A program made the position numbers and the translations under genes. Below are positions 1-9,066 of a stretch of 48,848 nucleotides of DNA, piece by piece. Within the stretch, counting starts at the first letter, position 1. Each line of letters begins with the position of its first letter. Source of the stretch: Gemmatimonadota bacterium (GTDB taxonomy: Bacteria; Gemmatimonadota; Gemmatimonadetes; Longimicrobiales; Gaopeijiaceae); the NCBI GenBank assembly GCA_002718595.1, contig PBFD01000003.1, positions 109,924-158,771 on the forward strand, in the 5' to 3' direction. Under the pieces are notes generated by a model that did no database searches, was not told the origin of the DNA, and saw only the letters and a list, made by a program, of their open reading frames with translations.

Positions 1-52
1 CGAGATTACTCACACTGGAAAACACTCAGATGTAAAAGGACCGATTGAAATA

Positions 53-1198
53 ATGTACCGAGCTGAAAGAGCCCTTTTCGAACTAAGGCAAGGTCGACCT
101 ATCTGGATCAAAGATCAGGTACACTCCCGGGCCACATTCTCTTCGATCGTAGCACCCGTAGAGACCCTCACGGATACTTATCTCAGTGCATTGACAAATT
201 TGTCTGACACTAATTTAAAACTGATAATAACTGCTAGTAGGGCCAAAGCTCTGAAAATACTTGCAAATGAAGCTCCTGGCTTGTTGCCGGATGCTATATC
301 ATTGTCACTTGATTCCACATATGACCTGAACCAATTGTTACATTTGTCTAGTGGCCTTAGGCAGGAAAACAGCATGCCAAATGAACCGGCTTATCGACTT
401 GAGACTGAAGCTCTCTCATTAATCAGGCTTTTGAGACTTATACCAGCTGCAATTAGCTGTCGTATCACCCCAGAATATTACAAGACGGCAGAGAGTTTTG
501 CCAAAACCTTCGATATCCTCAGCACCACCGCAGAGGAGATCTCGGAGCTTACAGACACGGCCAACTCTAGTATCGCCCGAATAAGTGAGGCCAATGTTCC
601 CCTGAGAAACGTTTCGGGGGCCAGATTTATATTGTTTAGAGAAAACAATACCCTTTTTGAACATCTCGCAGTGTTGGTCGGAGAACCACTCCAAACAGGA
701 GACCCAGTGCCTATTCGATTGCACTCAGCTTGTCTCACAGGTGATTTGTTTGACAGCCTGAAATGCGATTGTGGAGAACAGCTTCACAAGAGCCTTGACT
801 ACTTCACTCAAAATAACGGTGGAGTTTTTCTTTATCTCAATCAAGAAGGGCGTGGTATTGGCCTCGGTAACAAATTGAGGGCATACCAACTGCAGGACGA
901 ACTCGGTTTGGACACTATCGATGCCGACTGCGCATTAGGATTTCGGTCAGATGAGCGGGACTACGGTGTAGGCATGAAAATGCTCAATAATCTTGGAGTG
1001 AACCGCATAAACATTTTGACCAATAATCCTGACAAGGTTAGTTGGGCAGAAAAAGCAGGCTTAGAAGTGGCAAATCGAGTGCCTCTTTTTGGAAAGCCTA
1101 ACCCACATAACCTTCCCTATGTCAAAGCTAAAATAGAAAGAGCAGGACACTTTCTAGAGGCAATGTTGGAGGAAGGGCAGAAGGCGAACTCACGTTAG
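53..1198 (+). CDS. ribA: GTP cyclohydrolase II with N-terminal extension (RibA type)
   Basis: GTP cyclohydrolase II opens GTP to 2,5-diamino-6-ribosylamino-pyrimidinone phosphate, the first step of riboflavin synthesis in the cytoplasm. The catalytic domain is about residues 188-370. It has the zinc cysteines C227, C238 and C240 in SACLTGDLFDSLKCDCGEQ, then QEGRGIGL (263-270), Y278 and R302 in DERDYG, which match E. coli Tyr105 and Arg128. The first ~180 residues have no counterpart in the ~200-aa E. coli enzyme. Long RibA proteins of this kind are, as far as I recall, common in alphaproteobacteria, and I see no DHBP synthase (RibB) signature here. The reading frame stays open to the left edge of the window, so ATG 53, which has only a weak AGGA upstream, may not be the true start and the gene may be 5'-partial. 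An SDR gene follows 47 nt downstream. Confidence 0.9.
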   Translation: MYRAERALFELRQGRPIWIKDQVHSRATFSSIVAPVETLTDTYLSALTNLSDTNLKLIITASRAKALKILANEAPGLLPDAISLSLDSTYDLNQLLHLSSGLRQENSMPNEPAYRLETEALSLIRLLRLIPAAISCRITPEYYKTAESFAKTFDILSTTAEEISELTDTANSSIARISEANVPLRNVSGARFILFRENNTLFEHLAVLVGEPLQTGDPVPIRLHSACLTGDLFDSLKCDCGEQLHKSLDYFTQNNGGVFLYLNQEGRGIGLGNKLRAYQLQDELGLDTIDADCALGFRSDERDYGVGMKMLNNLGVNRINILTNNPDKVSWAEKAGLEVANRVPLFGKPNPHNLPYVKAKIERAGHFLEAMLEEGQKANSR

Positions 1199-1245
1199 TC
1201 TTTGACCACTCGGTGTAATCACCCTACCACTGTGAGGATTAAGCA

Positions 1246-2010
1246 TTGAAACTGCAAGGGAAAACGGCACTAGTCACCGGAGCCTCTCGTGGAATAGGAA
1301 GATCAATAGCATTGGGGCTAGCGAGTGAAGGTGCCGACATTGCCATCAATTACAAAAAAGAGGAGGCCGCAGCGGAGCGGGTAAAGAAACAAATCCAGTC
1401 TAAGTCTACTGGAAACAAGGTAATAACAGTCAGAGGATCCACTTCCACAAAAAAAGATGTACGACTCGTCGTCGATAGAACGATGAAGTGTTTCGGCAAA
1501 ATCGATATTCTCATCAACAATGCTGGGATTCTGACCAGAACTCCCTTTCTGGAAATTCCAGAAACTGAATGGGATTCCATAATTGAAACCAATTTAAAAG
1601 GCTATTTCCTGATGAGTCAGGCAGTCGCGTTGACCATGGTTCAGAATGGAATCAATGGGTCCATTGTCAACATATCCTCTGTCTTGGAGAAAATTACCGC
1701 TCCAAACCTGACTCATTATTCAGTGACTAAAGCGGGTGTCTCCATGTTGACGAAACAGACCGCCCTTGAATTGGCTCCTCACGGTATCCGAGTGAATGCT
1801 CTCGCCCCTGGTTTTATATCTACTGATATGAACCGTCAAGAATTGGATAACAAAGAATTCAAAGAAGCGGCGCTAGGGGACATCCCTCTTGGAATAATTG
1901 GACGACCAGAAGACATAACCGGATCAGTTGTCTTTCTCTGCTCCGACAAGGAAACGAGGTTAATCACGGGAACCACCATTTTCATAGATGGTGGACGTAG
2001 CTTAAAATAA
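1246..2010 (+). CDS. SDR family NAD(P)-dependent oxidoreductase (FabG-like)
   Basis: A classical short-chain dehydrogenase/reductase of 254 aa, a normal length for the family. The Rossmann nucleotide motif TGASRGIG is at 11-18, NNAG at 91-94, and the catalytic tetrad is N116, S145, Y158 and K162 (YSVTK). The C-terminal FIDGG near 247 is also typical. It resembles FabG/3-oxoacyl-ACP reductases, but the family is too broad to name a substrate, and no acyl carrier or fatty acid genes lie nearby. The start is TTG at 1246, chosen because GAGGA lies 7 nt upstream and the next residues already form the first beta strand. It is probably co-transcribed with the upstream ribA-like gene. Confidence 0.9.
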   Translation: MKLQGKTALVTGASRGIGRSIALGLASEGADIAINYKKEEAAAERVKKQIQSKSTGNKVITVRGSTSTKKDVRLVVDRTMKCFGKIDILINNAGILTRTPFLEIPETEWDSIIETNLKGYFLMSQAVALTMVQNGINGSIVNISSVLEKITAPNLTHYSVTKAGVSMLTKQTALELAPHGIRVNALAPGFISTDMNRQELDNKEFKEAALGDIPLGIIGRPEDITGSVVFLCSDKETRLITGTTIFIDGGRSLK

Positions 2011-2198
2011 CAATCGATCGTTCTGTCCCGACCCGGCCGACCCTTACATCTCCACAAAGCCTTTGTAATTCGAGAAAGGACCATTATCTTACACGGTCCA
2101 AACCACTTTTTAACCGGTTTCTCAAATAGATGATTCGCCTAAAGCTTCCAGTTTCAACGTTGTCACGGCCAATTGTGTGGAGCATCTGCAAATCCCAA

Positions 2199-3530
2199 AT
2201 GATTTTAAATGCTAGGATCTGCTTTGATCGAGTCGTAACAACCACTGTTATTGCTATCTCGATTGCTTCTGCCCCATTGCTAGGTCAAACACCTGAACTT
2301 GTCCAAGAAAGTCAACTTCCAAGAATTTTCTTTGACTGCGAAGGACAGACCTGCAGACTAACCAATGAAGTACGGATCCAGATACCCTGGGTGACTTGGG
2401 TTAGAGATCAAAGTGATGCTGACCTCCACGTTATCACAACTTCAACTAGTACTGGATCTGGGGGAGTTGTAATGCAGGTGGACTATATAGGCCTAGGATC
2501 CTTTTCGGAGTATAGCGATCAAATGGAGTTTTTCGCTTCGCCAACGGATACGTCGAGAGAATGGACTGATTCAGGAACCCACACTATTGCACTCGGGTTG
2601 GCCAGATTCGCCGACATTGGTGGTTATAGAGGTATAGTGAGCTTGATCGGATCTGATTCAAACGAGAACTTAGCAACTGAGAGAGTAGTATCTCGGGAAG
2701 AAGTCGAAGATCCCTGGAATCTATGGGTCTTCAGACTAGATACAAACGGTAACTTTGATGGAGAATCCTCTCGTAAAACCTTGAGAACGAGTGGAAGCTT
2801 TAACGCTTCGAGAGTGACACCCACTTGGAAACATAACTTCCGAGTCAGTGCGAACTCGAACCGAATAGAGCAAAAACTTGCCCAAGGATCCTTTGAAGAC
2901 ACCAGGGTAGACTGGTCGGTGACACAATATTCGGCCTACGCCTTAACCAATCACTGGTCTGTAGGAACACGATTTGAAAGTCGAAGGATGCAGAAATACA
3001 ACCAGAAAATTCGGTTCGAATTAACACCAGCTATTGAATACAGTGTCTTCCCTTACCCTGAAGCCACTAGACGAGCGTTTACCTTCTCCTACCTGATAGG
3101 ACCAGCTTACCGTCAATACTTCGAAGAGAGTATATGGGGCTTCACAGAGGAAACGCGATGGGAACAAGCAGCGGAAATAGAATTTTCTCAAAGGCAAACC
3201 TGGGGGGACGCGTCCATAGAAGCCAAGGCCTCGCACTTTCTCCATGACATAGACCGTCACAACGTCTCATTGAGTGCCAATGCAGATATTCGAATAACCA
3301 GAGGTTTAAACCTCAATTTACGAGGCAACGTCTCCTGGGTTGACGATCAGATATGGTTGCCCGCACGAGGCATCTCTGACGAGGAAGCGTTGCTCGATCT
3401 CCAAGCTCAGGCCACAGACTACAGGTATGGTTTTGATATCGGTTTGTCCTTTCAGTTTGGATCAATTTTCAATAATGTGGTCAATAATCGTTTCAGAGGT
3501 ACAGAAGGGTTTGGTGGAAGAGGTAGATAA
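2199..3530 (+). CDS. Predicted outer-membrane beta-barrel protein, uncharacterised
   Basis: I do not recognise a named family. The start at ATG 2199 gives a conventional signal peptide (basic start, hydrophobic VVTTTVIAISIASA, cleavage near LLGQ). An ATG at 2130 is in frame but adds 23 polar residues, and neither start has a clear ribosome site. The first mature part has two close cysteines (FDCEGQTC) and then RIQIPWVTWVRDQSDADLHV. I have the impression that this block recurs in uncharacterised Gemmatimonadota/Acidobacteriota proteins. The last ~250 residues are alternating polar/hydrophobic strands rich in Tyr, Trp and Arg, as in an outer-membrane barrel. A glycine/arginine-rich tail (GFGGRGR) ends the protein. 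The function is unknown. Confidence 0.65.
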   Translation: MILNARICFDRVVTTTVIAISIASAPLLGQTPELVQESQLPRIFFDCEGQTCRLTNEVRIQIPWVTWVRDQSDADLHVITTSTSTGSGGVVMQVDYIGLGSFSEYSDQMEFFASPTDTSREWTDSGTHTIALGLARFADIGGYRGIVSLIGSDSNENLATERVVSREEVEDPWNLWVFRLDTNGNFDGESSRKTLRTSGSFNASRVTPTWKHNFRVSANSNRIEQKLAQGSFEDTRVDWSVTQYSAYALTNHWSVGTRFESRRMQKYNQKIRFELTPAIEYSVFPYPEATRRAFTFSYLIGPAYRQYFEESIWGFTEETRWEQAAEIEFSQRQTWGDASIEAKASHFLHDIDRHNVSLSANADIRITRGLNLNLRGNVSWVDDQIWLPARGISDEEALLDLQAQATDYRYGFDIGLSFQFGSIFNNVVNNRFRGTEGFGGRGR

Positions 3531-3579
3531 ACACCTCATTAGATTCCTAAGCACGATTTAGTTGCTATTGTGGCCACAG

Positions 3580-3599
3580 TTGGATCATTATGGATCCAA
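3580..3599. repeat. Short inverted repeat between two genes
   Basis: TTGGATC and GATCCAA form a perfect 7-bp inverted repeat around the 6-nt spacer ATTATG. It lies 50 nt after the barrel gene and 36 nt before the DUF1028 gene. It has no T-tract, so it is a weak terminator candidate or a protein-binding site. Confidence 0.3.
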
Positions 3600-3634
3600 G
3601 GCTTTGTCACATTTCTCAAATCAAAGGAATCTCC

Positions 3635-4678
3635 ATGCAACGCATTTTGTTTCTCGTGATTATCGTGATTCTCACACCCTCAGGTTACTCAGCACAAGAA
3701 CCCACTAGCTGGGGCGGAGAAGAGTTACTTTTTGAAACTTTTTCAATAGCCGGAGTAGACCCCATGACTGGGGAATCTGGGGTAGCAGTGACAACACGCC
3801 GGCCCTGCGTGGGGAATGGAGTTCCGTGGGTGAGGGCTGGTGTGGGAGCCGTAGCTACACAAGCCTCTACTAGGGTGGCTTACGGAGAACAACTGCTCAC
3901 AATGATTGCAGAAGGTGAAGATCCGGCCGAAGCATTGAAGTCAGCTCTATCTGGTGATTCACTGGCCCACAGAAGACAAGTTGCATTAATAAGCATCAAT
4001 GGGAAAAGTGCGCAACATACTGGATTCGCAACCAACCCTTGGACTGGTCATCGATCGGGGAACAATTATGTTGCTCAGGGAAATGGTCTGGTTGGCGCGG
4101 AAGTGTTAGCAGCCGTTTCTGCTTCTTTCGAATCGACAGCACGAAGTGGGCGTCACCTGGGGGATCGCCTCATCGAAGCCCTGTACGCAGGACAACTTGC
4201 TGGTGGTGACCAACGTAAGGGAAGGATCCAGTCAGCAGCACTGCGAGTGGCTGATCCAAGACCCGGATTTTCTAGGAGGCCTGATGGAGTCACAACATTC
4301 ATTAGCATCTGTGAAGGTGATACGCCCGTATCTGAGTTGAGAAGGATCTATGATAATGTTTCTGAAACCTTAGGATATCGAATGCTACAAAAGTTTGACG
4401 GAGAGGACATCCGTCAACTGAAAATCCTTCTAGAAGCACTCGGATTCCTTGATTTAAAAACCAATGCTACTGAAGAAGAAAACCTTTTCTACGATGATAC
4501 TATGGTTCAAGCAGTAGACAAGTTCAGACTATCCAGAGGTCTGGCTGTATATCCAAGATCACCAGCAGGTCTAGTTGACGAAGAAACCGTCGAAAACCTT
4601 TGGTTAGCCATAGATGAGATTGGAAAAGGCGAAGAAATTCGGTCCCTAGTGAGGGATATCGCAAGAGTAAGGCGCTAG
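3635..4678 (+). CDS. Secreted DUF1028 protein with C-terminal peptidoglycan-binding-like region
   Basis: DUF1028 proteins have an Ntn-hydrolase-like fold and no firmly established activity. The family hallmarks are SIAGVDPMTGESGVAV soon after the signal peptide, WVRAGVGAVATQA, and a later AALRVADP. About 90 C-terminal residues (IRQLKILLEALGFLD, MVQAVDKFRLSRGL, GLVDEETVENLW) have the repeat pattern of a PG_binding_1 domain, a combination known in DUF1028 proteins. The start at ATG 3635 is preferred over an in-frame ATG at 3590 because AAAGGA lies 6 nt upstream and a clean signal peptide (MQRILFLVIIVILTPSGYSA) begins there. The stop overlaps the stop of the convergent aminotransferase gene in the palindrome CTAG. 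Confidence 0.85.
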   Translation: MQRILFLVIIVILTPSGYSAQEPTSWGGEELLFETFSIAGVDPMTGESGVAVTTRRPCVGNGVPWVRAGVGAVATQASTRVAYGEQLLTMIAEGEDPAEALKSALSGDSLAHRRQVALISINGKSAQHTGFATNPWTGHRSGNNYVAQGNGLVGAEVLAAVSASFESTARSGRHLGDRLIEALYAGQLAGGDQRKGRIQSAALRVADPRPGFSRRPDGVTTFISICEGDTPVSELRRIYDNVSETLGYRMLQKFDGEDIRQLKILLEALGFLDLKTNATEEENLFYDDTMVQAVDKFRLSRGLAVYPRSPAGLVDEETVENLWLAIDEIGKGEEIRSLVRDIARVRR

Positions 4679-5820
4679 GTTAACAAAAGAGATTTTACCG
4701 TCTCCGAGAATTCGATTATTTCTTCTCGTGTATTGTAACAATGCGGCGCAACTCTGATTCTGCCACGCCTCATAGATACAATGATGTTAGCCTTGGTTAA
4801 TTGTTCTAGTAACCAATCGGTAGCAAGCGCATCGTGTCGGAAGGTGAGAATATGTCTTCTTACACCAGAATGCGGACCAACGTCACATCCTAAATCTGAA
4901 AGATTTTGACCTAGTACTTCCAATAAATTACTGATATGCTGCTCGATTTCTTTAACTCCGATTTCACTTAGCAAATTTAGACTTTCGCTAAAACCCGCAA
5001 TTAAAGGATAGGGCAAACTCCCTTCCTCAAATTTGCCTGAATCCTTAACAAGATCAAATAAAGGAAGATCGAAATCCCATCTATTGGTCGTGCTTCTCCA
5101 ACCCAATAGAGGAGGGTGCACATGGTCCACAATCTCTGAGTCAACATATAGGCAGCCGATTCCCATTATACCGAGCATCCATTTGTGGGAATCCGCAGAC
5201 AAAAAATGAATTCCCATTTTCTTGACGTCAGTGGGAAGCACGCCTACTGTCTGTATCCCGTCAACACAGAAGAGAATCCCATAATCACGACAGAGGTCCC
5301 CTAGCTTCTGGAGATCAGCAACCTCACCTGTTGCGTAGTTAGCCGAACTCACTGCAAGAAGTCTAGTTTTATTAGTGATAGCTTTTTCTATGGCTTTAAA
5401 ACTTAGGTACCCTTTGGGAGTATCTATTACGTCAAGATTAGCGACTCCACGTTCTTCCAAGTCAAGCCAAGGGTAAACATTCGACGGGTACTCAAGTGAG
5501 GTGGCCACCATCACCCTATCATCTTTACACCAATTCAGGCCATTAGCTACGATAGAGATGCCATGAGAAGTGTTTCTCACAAACGCTACTTCTTGTTGCC
5601 GACCTCCTATCAATTCTGCGAAACGGGTCCTACAAACATCAGCAACCAATTCCAAATCCTCAAAACTGTGAGACCCATTTGCATGCTCCTCGAGAAATTT
5701 TCCCACAGCCACAACACAGGACTGCGAAGGCGGACTCACCCCAGCATGATTCAGGCTAATATGACTCTCAGAAATGGGAAATTCTTCCCTTAGTCTTGTA
5801 ATTTCCACAAGGTTTTCCAT
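4675..5820 (-). CDS. Class V aminotransferase-fold PLP enzyme
   Basis: A 381-aa PLP-dependent enzyme of the class V aminotransferase/cysteine desulfurase superfamily. The N-terminal SLNHAGVSPPS, the PLP-contacting D187 in CVDGIQ and the Schiff-base lysine K213 in SADSHKWMLG are visible. The RRGRIRVAPHCYNTREEI block near the C-terminus is typical of the isopenicillin N epimerase-like/selenocysteine lyase-like branch. There is no obvious desulfurase active-site Cys loop, and the substrate cannot be told. Because this genome decodes selenocysteine, a role in sulfur or selenium chemistry is possible but unsupported. The start is ATG 5818-5820. A strong AGGAGGAG lies 14 nt upstream, so an in-frame CTG 9 nt earlier cannot be excluded. 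Confidence 0.85.
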   Translation of the reverse strand: MENLVEITRLREEFPISESHISLNHAGVSPPSQSCVVAVGKFLEEHANGSHSFEDLELVADVCRTRFAELIGGRQQEVAFVRNTSHGISIVANGLNWCKDDRVMVATSLEYPSNVYPWLDLEERGVANLDVIDTPKGYLSFKAIEKAITNKTRLLAVSSANYATGEVADLQKLGDLCRDYGILFCVDGIQTVGVLPTDVKKMGIHFLSADSHKWMLGIMGIGCLYVDSEIVDHVHPPLLGWRSTTNRWDFDLPLFDLVKDSGKFEEGSLPYPLIAGFSESLNLLSEIGVKEIEQHISNLLEVLGQNLSDLGCDVGPHSGVRRHILTFRHDALATDWLLEQLTKANIIVSMRRGRIRVAPHCYNTREEIIEFSETVKSLLLT

Positions 5821-5957
5821 GTCTAACAGAAATACTCCTCCTGAAGCATTGAATACTAAGGTTTAGAAAATCTTTGGATCCTAACAACTTTTAGAGTGGA
5901 TCGCGATAGATCCATTTGTTGATTGCCTTCGATCTATCATTTGTCATATCTGTTTGA

Positions 5958-6359
5958 CTACTTCTCTGCGTCCCAGCTAGGAAGAAATAATGTATAGACA
6001 ACAGGTATACCTAGGAGGATTACTATAGTCGATACAAGCATACTCACAGATGTGAGTGGGCCTCCTCTCTGAGCTAAATAATCAATGAGTAAGATGGGAG
6101 CCAACAACTGTAAGACCCACCATCCCGACCTCCCCACGTCATGCAGCCTTCTAACTGCCATTGATGTAAGCGTCAGCAGAAGCATACCAATCCAAGCCAG
6201 CAAAAACCACCACTCCTCAAGGCCAAGCAAATGACTAATAGATACTACAAGTACTGTCACTGCCAAACACAATCCAGTAGAAATACAGAAATCCCGCCGA
6301 GAAATCCTGCCATTAAGATCAGCAAACTTGACAAAGACCAGAAGTAGAACCCTATACAT
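5958..6359 (-). CDS. DUF805 family inner-membrane protein
   Basis: A small (133 aa) integral membrane protein of the DUF805 family. The family signature is seen as FADLNGRISRRDF near the N-terminus and RRLHDVGRSGWW around residues 70-81, with about four hydrophobic helices. The biochemical role is unknown for the family. It begins 12 nt after the acetamidase-like lipoprotein gene on the same strand and probably shares its transcript. No good ribosome site is seen, only a purine-rich AGAGC. Confidence 0.85.
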   Translation of the reverse strand: MYRVLLLVFVKFADLNGRISRRDFCISTGLCLAVTVLVVSISHLLGLEEWWFLLAWIGMLLLTLTSMAVRRLHDVGRSGWWVLQLLAPILLIDYLAQRGGPLTSVSMLVSTIVILLGIPVVYTLFLPSWDAEK

Positions 6360-6371
6360 TCTTAGCTCTGT

Positions 6372-7517
6372 TTAATGATCGAAGATACTCTTGGGTATGA
6401 AGCCCGAAACTACTTGAGTCAGGTCTACTACCTCACTTATTCTTAAGTCCAAAGCAATACTGGATAAGGAAAGTGCAACATCAGGATCTATCCCCATCTC
6501 TTCAACCAGAAATGTGACTGCTTCGTTTGTAGCTTTGACCGCTGCTCTATCTAAATCTATGTCTATACCCATGACGATATAGTGTGTGTCGTTTTCAGCT
6601 CGAGGACCATTTATTGATTTGTCGGAGTGAAGTATGAACCTGAAAGTACCTGTCAAGGATTGCTCTATCGCTGTACCACTGACCTCTCCGTCACCCTGAG
6701 CCCCGTGAGGATCCCCGACATAAAACAACCCTCCTGGCTGAAATACGGGAAGATATAGAGTAGCCCCTTCCTTCAAGTCTTTGACATCAAGATTTCCCCC
6801 AAAATTGCCTGGCGGCCTGGATCCCTGAATACCAAGATCAGTCACTCCTGGATCTCCAATTTTTGGATCAGGGGCAACAGCCAAAATCCCCATAAATGGC
6901 TGCAGAGGCACTTGAATATTCTCTCCCAGTATCGCCACTTCTCCTTGGTCTGTGTTGACTGTCCTAATCAAATGCTGCACTTGTCCACTCATCCCTTCGG
7001 GATGTAACCCAGACTGGGCTCCTGGATAATTGTCGGAGAATATCCCTCCCGTTGGACTAGTACGGTTGATGCCCCAGGAAGCTCGATTTTTTATTTCTAA
7101 AATCTGGATTTCTAAAACATCCCCTGGCTCCGCACCCTCCACATAAATGGGCCCTGTGATCACGTGAGAACTCCTTCCTTCCCTTGGGCGCCCCTCTCTA
7201 GAATTCCAAAAATCTACCACGTCCTGGTGGATTTCCTCCTCGGGCAATCCCAAGGATCCAAGATAGCTGACGGGATGCTCGTCTTGACTCGATCCAGCCT
7301 GAGACAAGGCGTCGATCGTTACAACCTCACCAGATTGAATAGTCAAAACCGGTTCTTTATCCACTGGGAACCATCCCCAACTTACATTTTCTGGAGTTGA
7401 TCCCACAAAATGGTCAACTGCGACCTCTCTCTCAGCCTCCTGATTCGGGGTCTGCTCTACGACACATCCGACAGTCAAGACTACGACCAGGCAAAAGCAT
7501 CTGTCTAATTTGTTCAT
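6372..7517 (-). CDS. Acetamidase/formamidase family lipoprotein
   Basis: A member of the FmdA/AmdA family, which hydrolyses short-chain amides to ammonia and carboxylate. Recognisable blocks are VEGAEPGDVLEIQILEI, GGNLDVKDLKEGATLYLPV, and FYVGDPHGAQGDGEVSGTAIE, the conserved metal-site region. The N-terminus carries a signal with a lipobox (LTVGC), so the mature enzyme is probably membrane-anchored outside the cytoplasm, which is unusual compared with the cytoplasmic Methylophilus formamidase. The start at ATG 7517 is chosen over ATG 7529 because GGAG sits 8 nt before it and the signal peptide (MNKLDRCFCLVVVL) begins there. A ~200-bp intergenic region separates it from the divergent hydroxylase gene. 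Confidence 0.85.
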   Translation of the reverse strand: MNKLDRCFCLVVVLTVGCVVEQTPNQEAEREVAVDHFVGSTPENVSWGWFPVDKEPVLTIQSGEVVTIDALSQAGSSQDEHPVSYLGSLGLPEEEIHQDVVDFWNSREGRPREGRSSHVITGPIYVEGAEPGDVLEIQILEIKNRASWGINRTSPTGGIFSDNYPGAQSGLHPEGMSGQVQHLIRTVNTDQGEVAILGENIQVPLQPFMGILAVAPDPKIGDPGVTDLGIQGSRPPGNFGGNLDVKDLKEGATLYLPVFQPGGLFYVGDPHGAQGDGEVSGTAIEQSLTGTFRFILHSDKSINGPRAENDTHYIVMGIDIDLDRAAVKATNEAVTFLVEEMGIDPDVALSLSSIALDLRISEVVDLTQVVSGFIPKSIFDH

Positions 7518-7729
7518 GATCAACTCCATTTAGTTCCCATTCTATCTAGAGCTTATAGACTAGCTCCAAACATGTCTCTGCAACAATCCCTAGACATTTA
7601 GCAAGAGAATCTCATAGTGCCGAAAAACCTACTCGAAGGCAGGAGAGACACCTTGGAGCCTCTTCACAACATCGCTATCTTTGATCGAACAATACTCACG
7701 ATAACCTGAACAAATTAAATATTTAATCA

Positions 7730-8995
7730 ATGTCATTTAGCAACAGTGAACTAGAAAAATTCGCAGTGAAACACGGTGTCACTCTCGATACTGTTGCCCC
7801 GCCCAACTCTGAAGAAAGACATAAAGCGCTCAAGCAGTTACTTCAAAACAATGATGTTCCCTTTCCAATTTCTCAGGAAAAGGCCGGTCCATACCTTGAT
7901 AATTCCCATAAACCATTCGGAATTGGTACTCTCTCGGAAGAGAAAATCGATCTCGGAGAATACCAAAACCATCAAGATTATGACTCGCTGACTTTTGAGG
8001 AACACCTTAGTTGGGCTTGCTTGATTAAGGATCAAAAGGAGACGAAAGAACGCTACGCGTGCAAAGAGTATCTTCAAGGTGAGGACAGCTTTCCCATTAA
8101 GGGTACGACCATCCCAGATTATCATTTTTTGAATGCCAGACTCTACCAGCAGACTGGTTGGCAGCTGGCAACCGTCAGCACTATTATTCCGTCCTCACTG
8201 TTCTTTCACTGCCACCGCCACAGGTTTTTCCCAGTCACTACAATGATGAGATCTTTGGGGACCGACTATCTAGAAGAACCTGATATAGGACATGACCTAG
8301 CTGGCCATATCGCCACTTTCACAATACCACAAGTTGCACAAGTGATGAACAATCATGGAGTAGCCCATGAATGGATATCAGAACAGATGAGAAAAGAGCT
8401 GATATCAGCCAAAACCCAAGAAGAATCTGAGAGAGTGACCAGTGAGGCTGAGCAATTACTTCTATATGCTGGAAGAATATACTGGTTTACCGTGGAATTT
8501 GGCTTGGTCATGCAAGAGAATGAAATGGTAGCTTTTGGAGCTGGAATACTCTCGTCCCCTGGGGAGACACCCTACAGTATAGAATCTCCTAAGGCCACAC
8601 GAATCCTGATCGATCCCACCTCAGACAGGGACCTCTTGCGCCTGGCCGCTACAGACTACCTAATAGACGAATATCAAAAGACTTATTTTGTGATGAAAGA
8701 TTTCGAGAGCTTGTCGAGTATCACACCAGAACGCATCCTCAGTGTTATTGAAGAAGCTAAACATATTCCCCATCTAGGATGGAGAGACATTGTCGAGGGG
8801 GACAATGTGATCAATTCGGGAGCCGAAGCTATGACACCTGGCGAAAAATTTCAGAAGCTTTCGCAAGGTCGACCAATAGACGAAGCGAGTAAAAGGGTGG
8901 CACTGCGAAACTTAGAACTAGCAGAGTCACAACCTGATGAGGCCTTCGCATTAAGCCCATCTGGGAAGCTCTTGCTGGAGTCGATTCTGCACTGA
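7730..8995 (+). CDS. Divergent aromatic amino acid hydroxylase (phenylalanine-4-hydroxylase-like)
   Basis: A biopterin-dependent aromatic amino acid hydroxylase homologue. The iron triad is visible: H188 and H193 in EPDIGHDLAGH and E256 in YWFTVEFGL. The substrate/pterin region TGWQLATVS (142-150) and the later AFGAGILSSPGE also match the family. At 421 aa it is much longer than typical bacterial phenylalanine hydroxylases (~260-300 aa). It has an N-terminal extension of ~120 residues that I do not recognise as an ACT domain and ~100 residues after the core. The pterin and substrate choice (Phe, Tyr or Trp) cannot be read. No pterin dehydratase (phhB) gene is adjacent. No Shine-Dalgarno precedes ATG 7730, so the start is somewhat uncertain. 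Confidence 0.85.
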   Translation: MSFSNSELEKFAVKHGVTLDTVAPPNSEERHKALKQLLQNNDVPFPISQEKAGPYLDNSHKPFGIGTLSEEKIDLGEYQNHQDYDSLTFEEHLSWACLIKDQKETKERYACKEYLQGEDSFPIKGTTIPDYHFLNARLYQQTGWQLATVSTIIPSSLFFHCHRHRFFPVTTMMRSLGTDYLEEPDIGHDLAGHIATFTIPQVAQVMNNHGVAHEWISEQMRKELISAKTQEESERVTSEAEQLLLYAGRIYWFTVEFGLVMQENEMVAFGAGILSSPGETPYSIESPKATRILIDPTSDRDLLRLAATDYLIDEYQKTYFVMKDFESLSSITPERILSVIEEAKHIPHLGWRDIVEGDNVINSGAEAMTPGEKFQKLSQGRPIDEASKRVALRNLELAESQPDEAFALSPSGKLLLESILH

Positions 8996-9066
8996 TCCAA
9001 GTATCTGTTGATCCAACACTGGTATTAATCCACTACTGTCCGCTCACGGAAGTTATTTGAGTAATG

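Noticed and set aside
7729-7740. 12-bp string AATGTCATTTAG also found near 9984
   Set aside because: Dozens of 12-mer matches are expected by chance in a window this size, and no symmetry or promoter context links the two.
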